18,114 nt of DNA from an uncultured Pirellulaceae bacterium (GTDB taxonomy: Bacteria > Planctomycetota > Planctomycetia > Pirellulales > Pirellulaceae), in assembly GCA_934255105.1 (NCBI GenBank), contig CAKQNH010000014.1:1-18114 (forward strand), in the 5' to 3' direction. The notes under the pieces were generated by a model. The model worked only from the letters and a program-made list of their open reading frames with translations, had not been told where the DNA came from and did no database searches. Below are positions 14,774-18,114 of this stretch, in pieces; position 1 is the stretch's first letter; each line of letters begins with the position of its first letter. A program made the position numbers and the translations under genes.

Positions 14774-16711
14774 ATGTCTAACGCCAGTAGCCGCCAACGC
14801 TACCGAGACTATCTGCACGAATTGCTCCAGCGGCGAATCGACAAAAAGAAGCAAAAACGCGGTGAGTCTGCTGGACCGCAGGATCGACAACGCACGTTTT
14901 GGCAACTGCTGGGTGCCTTCTGGCAACTGCTGGGGAGGCATCGCCGCAGCGTCTTGTTCGCGCTGGCGACGCTGACGCTCTCTACAATTCTGGGGTTATT
15001 GCCCCCAGCGGGGACCAAGTTTGCGATCGATTATGTATTGACGGTCCCACCGCACCCGCTGCCGGACTGGCTCGCGGCCTGGTTGCCATCGGGGCTGACA
15101 CCGATGGGCCTGCTGGGCTGGATAGCCGGCATGGTGTGTGCAATCACGCTGCTGCGGACCGCGGTCCATCTGTGGGGGCGTTGGTACGCCACCAAGGCGG
15201 TCAATTTGGTCCAGGCAGATATTCGGCGACGCGTCTTCGAGCACACGCTGCATCTGCCCCTGCATCGTGTCCAAGCGCTGAAAAGTGGGGGAGCAACCAG
15301 TTTGATTCGCGAGGACGCCGGGGGTATCGCCGATCTGATTTTCAATATGCTCTACAATCCCTGGCAAGCCATCATTCAGTTGGTTGGCAGTCTGGTGGTG
15401 CTGGTGCTGGTCGACTGGCGACTGATGCTGGGTGGTCTGCTGTTGCTACCTGTAGTGTGGGTCACGCATCGGACGTGGATCCACCGCGTTCGCCCGTTGT
15501 TCAAGGATATTCGCAAGCGACGTCAACAAATCGATGGGGCCACCACTGAGACCTTCGGTGGCATCCGCGTAGTCCGCACGTTTGCGCGCGACAAGAGCGA
15601 ATCGGGGCGATTCACGCGCGCCACCAACTTGCTGGTGCGGCAACAATTGATGGTGTGGTGGTCGACGCGCACCATCGAAGTCATCTGGGACGTGCTCATC
15701 CCGCTGGCGTCCACAGGATTGTTGCTCTACGGCGGTTGGCAAATCCTGCACGACGCGTTGACGCTGGGCGACCTGATGATGTTTCTGGTGTATCTGACCA
15801 TGCTCTTGGGACCGATTGCATCGATCGCATCTAGCGCCATGTCGTTTCAAAACAACTTGGCCGGTTTGGATCGCGTTTTAGATCTTATGGAAGAGAGCGC
15901 CGAGTCGACAGGCAATCCCGGTGCCATCGAAGTAGCACAGCATGACGTGGTGGGGGCCATCCGATTTGAAGATGTAAGCTTCCGTTATCCGGGGGCCGAG
16001 CAGGATGTGCTGCAGGAGATTTCGTTTGCCGTTCCAGCGGGTTCCACGGTCGCCTTGGTCGGTCGCAGCGGGGCTGGCAAGACCACGCTGTGCAACTTGG
16101 TGGCGCGCTTTTATGAACCGACTCGCGGACAAATCTGGCTCGACGACCGCGACCTGCAAGACATCCACTTGGATTCCTATCGCCGCCTGTTGGGCGTGGT
16201 GGAGCAAGACGTGTTTCTATTCGATGGCACCATCCGCGAAAATATCGCCTACGGCTGTCGCGATGCCAATGAGGATCAACTCCGCGCTGCGGCCGAAGCT
16301 GCTGCGGCTTGGGAGTTCATCGCCGATCTGCCGCAAGGGCTAGATACTTGGATCGGCGAGCGAGGGGTTAAACTCAGTGGTGGCCAGCGTCAGCGGCTGA
16401 CCATCGCCCGCGCCATCTTGGCAGACCCTCGCATCTTGATCTTGGATGAAGCCACCAGCAATCTCGATAGTGAGAGTGAGCGACTGATTCAACACAGCAT
16501 GCATCGCTTGCTGCAAGGCCGCACTGCATTTGTGATCGCTCACCGGCTGAGCACCATCACCCATGCCGATTTGATTCTGGTTCTCGACCAGGGACGCATC
16601 GCCGAGCAGGGAACCCACGCGGAGCTGCTACAACGCGGTGGACTCTATCAACGCATGGTAGTCCTGCAGACCGAGGGTTTCGCCGATATGACAGATACAG
16701 CGGTGCGCTAA
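14774..16711 (+). CDS. MsbA-type ABC exporter, fused membrane and ATPase domains
   Basis: 645 residues. It is a half-transporter expected to dimerise in the inner membrane and to export a lipid or other hydrophobic substrate. The N-terminus (1-55) is basic and cytoplasmic, followed by a six-helix exporter domain with spans near 58-80, 112-130, 190-232 and 305-355. The ATPase domain has YPGAEQDVLQEISF (405-418), Walker A GRSGAGKTT (430-438), Q-loop Gln478, signature LSGGQ (534-538), Walker B ILILDE (554-559), D-loop SNLD and switch His590 (IAHRLSTI). All catalytic residues are intact. The heptad FWQLLGA/FWQLLGR at 43-56 is an in-frame 21-bp duplication. The substrate cannot be read from sequence; lipid A flippase (MsbA) is one option, peptide or drug export another. 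No Shine-Dalgarno site is obvious. It is convergent with the glycerate kinase. Confidence 0.92.
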   Translation: MSNASSRQRYRDYLHELLQRRIDKKKQKRGESAGPQDRQRTFWQLLGAFWQLLGRHRRSVLFALATLTLSTILGLLPPAGTKFAIDYVLTVPPHPLPDWLAAWLPSGLTPMGLLGWIAGMVCAITLLRTAVHLWGRWYATKAVNLVQADIRRRVFEHTLHLPLHRVQALKSGGATSLIREDAGGIADLIFNMLYNPWQAIIQLVGSLVVLVLVDWRLMLGGLLLLPVVWVTHRTWIHRVRPLFKDIRKRRQQIDGATTETFGGIRVVRTFARDKSESGRFTRATNLLVRQQLMVWWSTRTIEVIWDVLIPLASTGLLLYGGWQILHDALTLGDLMMFLVYLTMLLGPIASIASSAMSFQNNLAGLDRVLDLMEESAESTGNPGAIEVAQHDVVGAIRFEDVSFRYPGAEQDVLQEISFAVPAGSTVALVGRSGAGKTTLCNLVARFYEPTRGQIWLDDRDLQDIHLDSYRRLLGVVEQDVFLFDGTIRENIAYGCRDANEDQLRAAAEAAAAWEFIADLPQGLDTWIGERGVKLSGGQRQRLTIARAILADPRILILDEATSNLDSESERLIQHSMHRLLQGRTAFVIAHRLSTITHADLILVLDQGRIAEQGTHAELLQRGGLYQRMVVLQTEGFADMTDTAVR

Positions 16712-16791
16712 TCCGGTCAACATCGCGACACACATTCCATCGTCGAGTTCACACAGAGCCTACCTACGAATGGTGCGCAAAACTGCGAATT

Positions 16792-16802
16792 AATACAGTA
16801 TT
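16792..16802. repeat. 11-bp palindrome at exporter/kinase convergence
   Basis: AATACAGTATT is a perfect palindrome around a central A, directly abutting the glycerate kinase stop (16803-16805). The convergent spacer 16712-16802 shows no other stem or T-run, so no clear terminator for either gene was found. Confidence 0.35.
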
Positions 16803-18114
16803 CTAACGCTGTTTACACAATGCCACGCGCAGGTCGCAGACGTTGGTGCCGGTGGGGCCGGTCAGCAGTAGCCCGCCGGCTTGTTGGAAAAATGAATAGG
16901 CATCGGCACGAGCCAGATACCCTTCCGCATCCAATCGCAGGTCGGCGGCACGGGCTATAACCCCATCATCGAAAAATGCTCCGGCGGCGTTGGTCGGACC
17001 ATCTTCGCCATCGGTCCCGCCACTGAGAAATACGACCTCGGGTATGGAGTCGGCGGCCCCCTCCCTTTGAGACATCTGCGATCTTCGCAATTGCAATTCG
17101 CGCATGACGGCCAGCGTCAATTGTTGGTTGCGCCCCCCCTGCCCTGTTGAATTGGGTAGCCGGACCGTCGGTTCACCGCCGCTGATCCAGCAGTCGATTT
17201 GCGTTTGGCTGGCGAGTTGCACGATGGCGTCGGTCGCGTGGTGGGCCACTTGCAACACGTCGCCTTCTACGCCGCGAGCGCTTTGCATGACATAGCGGTA
17301 GCCCAGCTCGACAGCTTTCACGCCGGCCGCGTCGACAGCATCGGCATTATTGCCCAGAATGATGTTATCCACCACGCTCTGAAGGTTGCTCTGGTTGGGA
17401 AAGGATTGTGTTTGCGATTGTTGTCGCTTGAGCACTTGGACGGCACCAGCCAACGCGGGAGAATTGCTCAGCCCGAGTTCATCCAGCACGGCTAAAGCTC
17501 GTGTGGCCTGGATGCGCGTGTCTAGGTCGAAGTTGGCTGTATGGGTGGGCGAATGTGCCAGACTTTGGCTACGAAAGGAATCGTTTTCAGGGTCCTTGGC
17601 GAGCTGCAATACGGTCGGGCCCGAGGCGATGGTCTGTAGAGAATCGCCCAACACATCGGAGATGATCAGGGTCAGCATCTGCGCGGCGTGGCAGGCTCGC
17701 GCCAGCCCGCCACCTTTGACTAGGCTCAACGGTCGCCGCACCGCATTGAGCTGTTCGATATTTCCGCCCGCAGCAGCGATCTGCTGTGCGACCGCTTGTT
17801 TGTCAGCCAATGTTACGCCTTCAGCAGGTGCCACCAACAGTGCCGAACCGCCACCGGACAGCAAGCAGATAACGCGGTCGCGGGCACCGCAGCCTTTGAC
17901 CAATTCCACAATCCGCTGCGTTCCCAGGATGGCCGCTTCGGTGGGCGAGTTGATACCGGCCGGACGCGCGGCGTGCACATGAATCGGTTTCAATGCCTGG
18001 ACTTCGGCCGCGATCGCCACCGACATGCGGATCAGGCAGGCCTCCATCGCCACCTCGCGCAACTGGTCGAACGGCGACAGCCGCTCGGAGATGAAGAGAC
18101 GCTGGGAATGGCGG
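16803..18114 (-). CDS. Glycerate 2-kinase, MOFRL family (5' end outside window)
   Basis: The frame is open to the window edge (437 codons visible), so the true start lies upstream. The first internal start-like codon (TTG at 18062) is not taken as the start. The protein belongs to the GckA/TtuD-type kinases, which phosphorylate D-glycerate, usually to 2-phosphoglycerate, in the cytoplasm. Landmarks in order are IHVHAARPAGINSPTEAA, LLSGGGSALLVAPAEGVTLADKQAV, NAVRRPLSLVKGGGLA, LIISDVLGDSLQTIASGPTV, the MOFRL-domain motifs SGGEPTVRL and GQGGRNQQL, FLSGGTDGEDGPTNAAGAFFD, and the terminal LLLTGPTGTNVCDLRVAL. This feeds glycerate into lower glycolysis or the phosphoglycerate pool used by SerA, but it is a separate transcription unit here. 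The visible N-terminal stretch (before PIHVHAARPAG) is less like the family than the rest. Confidence 0.92.
   Translation of the reverse strand, partial: RHSQRLFISERLSPFDQLREVAMEACLIRMSVAIAAEVQALKPIHVHAARPAGINSPTEAAILGTQRIVELVKGCGARDRVICLLSGGGSALLVAPAEGVTLADKQAVAQQIAAAGGNIEQLNAVRRPLSLVKGGGLARACHAAQMLTLIISDVLGDSLQTIASGPTVLQLAKDPENDSFRSQSLAHSPTHTANFDLDTRIQATRALAVLDELGLSNSPALAGAVQVLKRQQSQTQSFPNQSNLQSVVDNIILGNNADAVDAAGVKAVELGYRYVMQSARGVEGDVLQVAHHATDAIVQLASQTQIDCWISGGEPTVRLPNSTGQGGRNQQLTLAVMRELQLRRSQMSQREGAADSIPEVVFLSGGTDGEDGPTNAAGAFFDDGVIARAADLRLDAEGYLARADAYSFFQQAGGLLLTGPTGTNVCDLRVALCKQR

Overview
The window looks like a chromosomal piece of a planctomycete of the Rhodopirellula/Pirellula type. 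This is inferred from several features together: a very large secreted multidomain protein, a secreted SUMF1-domain protein, a RuvB that reads GTPRIANNRL where most bacteria read GTPRIANRLL, a 'PIHVHAARPAG' form of glycerate kinase, moderately high GC, few strong Shine-Dalgarno sites, and many small hairpin repeats between genes. No rRNA, tRNA, CRISPR array, transposase or phage gene is visible. All the recognisable housekeeping genes look intact.

Left part (1-7902, minus strand). Positions 71-163 hold three copies of a 29-bp hairpin repeat, and the third copy supplies the stop codon of a secreted SUMF1/FGE-fold protein (155-1255). A 302-bp gap with several small hairpins separates it from a 2,114-residue secreted protein (1558-7902). 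That protein has alpha-2-macroglobulin-like beta modules, helical repeat regions and a C-terminal regulatory-like beta domain, but no thioester motif.

Middle (7903-12825). A 738-bp divergent spacer, with a run of ten C residues 35 bp before serC, leads into a plus-strand block: serC (phosphoserine aminotransferase), serA (long-form 3-phosphoglycerate dehydrogenase) and ruvB (Holliday-junction helicase motor). The gaps are 64 and 33 bp. SerA and SerC catalyse the first two steps of serine synthesis; ruvB seems to be a passenger in the same transcript. ruvB converges with glnS across a spacer that carries two copies of the same 31-bp terminator-like element in opposite orientation, one at the end of each gene.

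Right part (12826-18114). glnS (glutaminyl-tRNA synthetase, minus strand) is divergent from an MsbA-type ABC exporter (plus strand), with a plausible sigma70-type promoter ahead of the exporter. The exporter converges with a MOFRL-family glycerate 2-kinase (minus strand) whose 5' end lies beyond the window. Glycerate kinase and the SerA/SerC pair both handle three-carbon intermediates around phosphoglycerate, but they are not in one operon here.

The features most worth a second look are not new enzymes. They are the repeat and hairpin elements at gene ends (71-163, 1331-1559, 12573-12770), the giant secreted protein, and the poly-C tract in front of serC.
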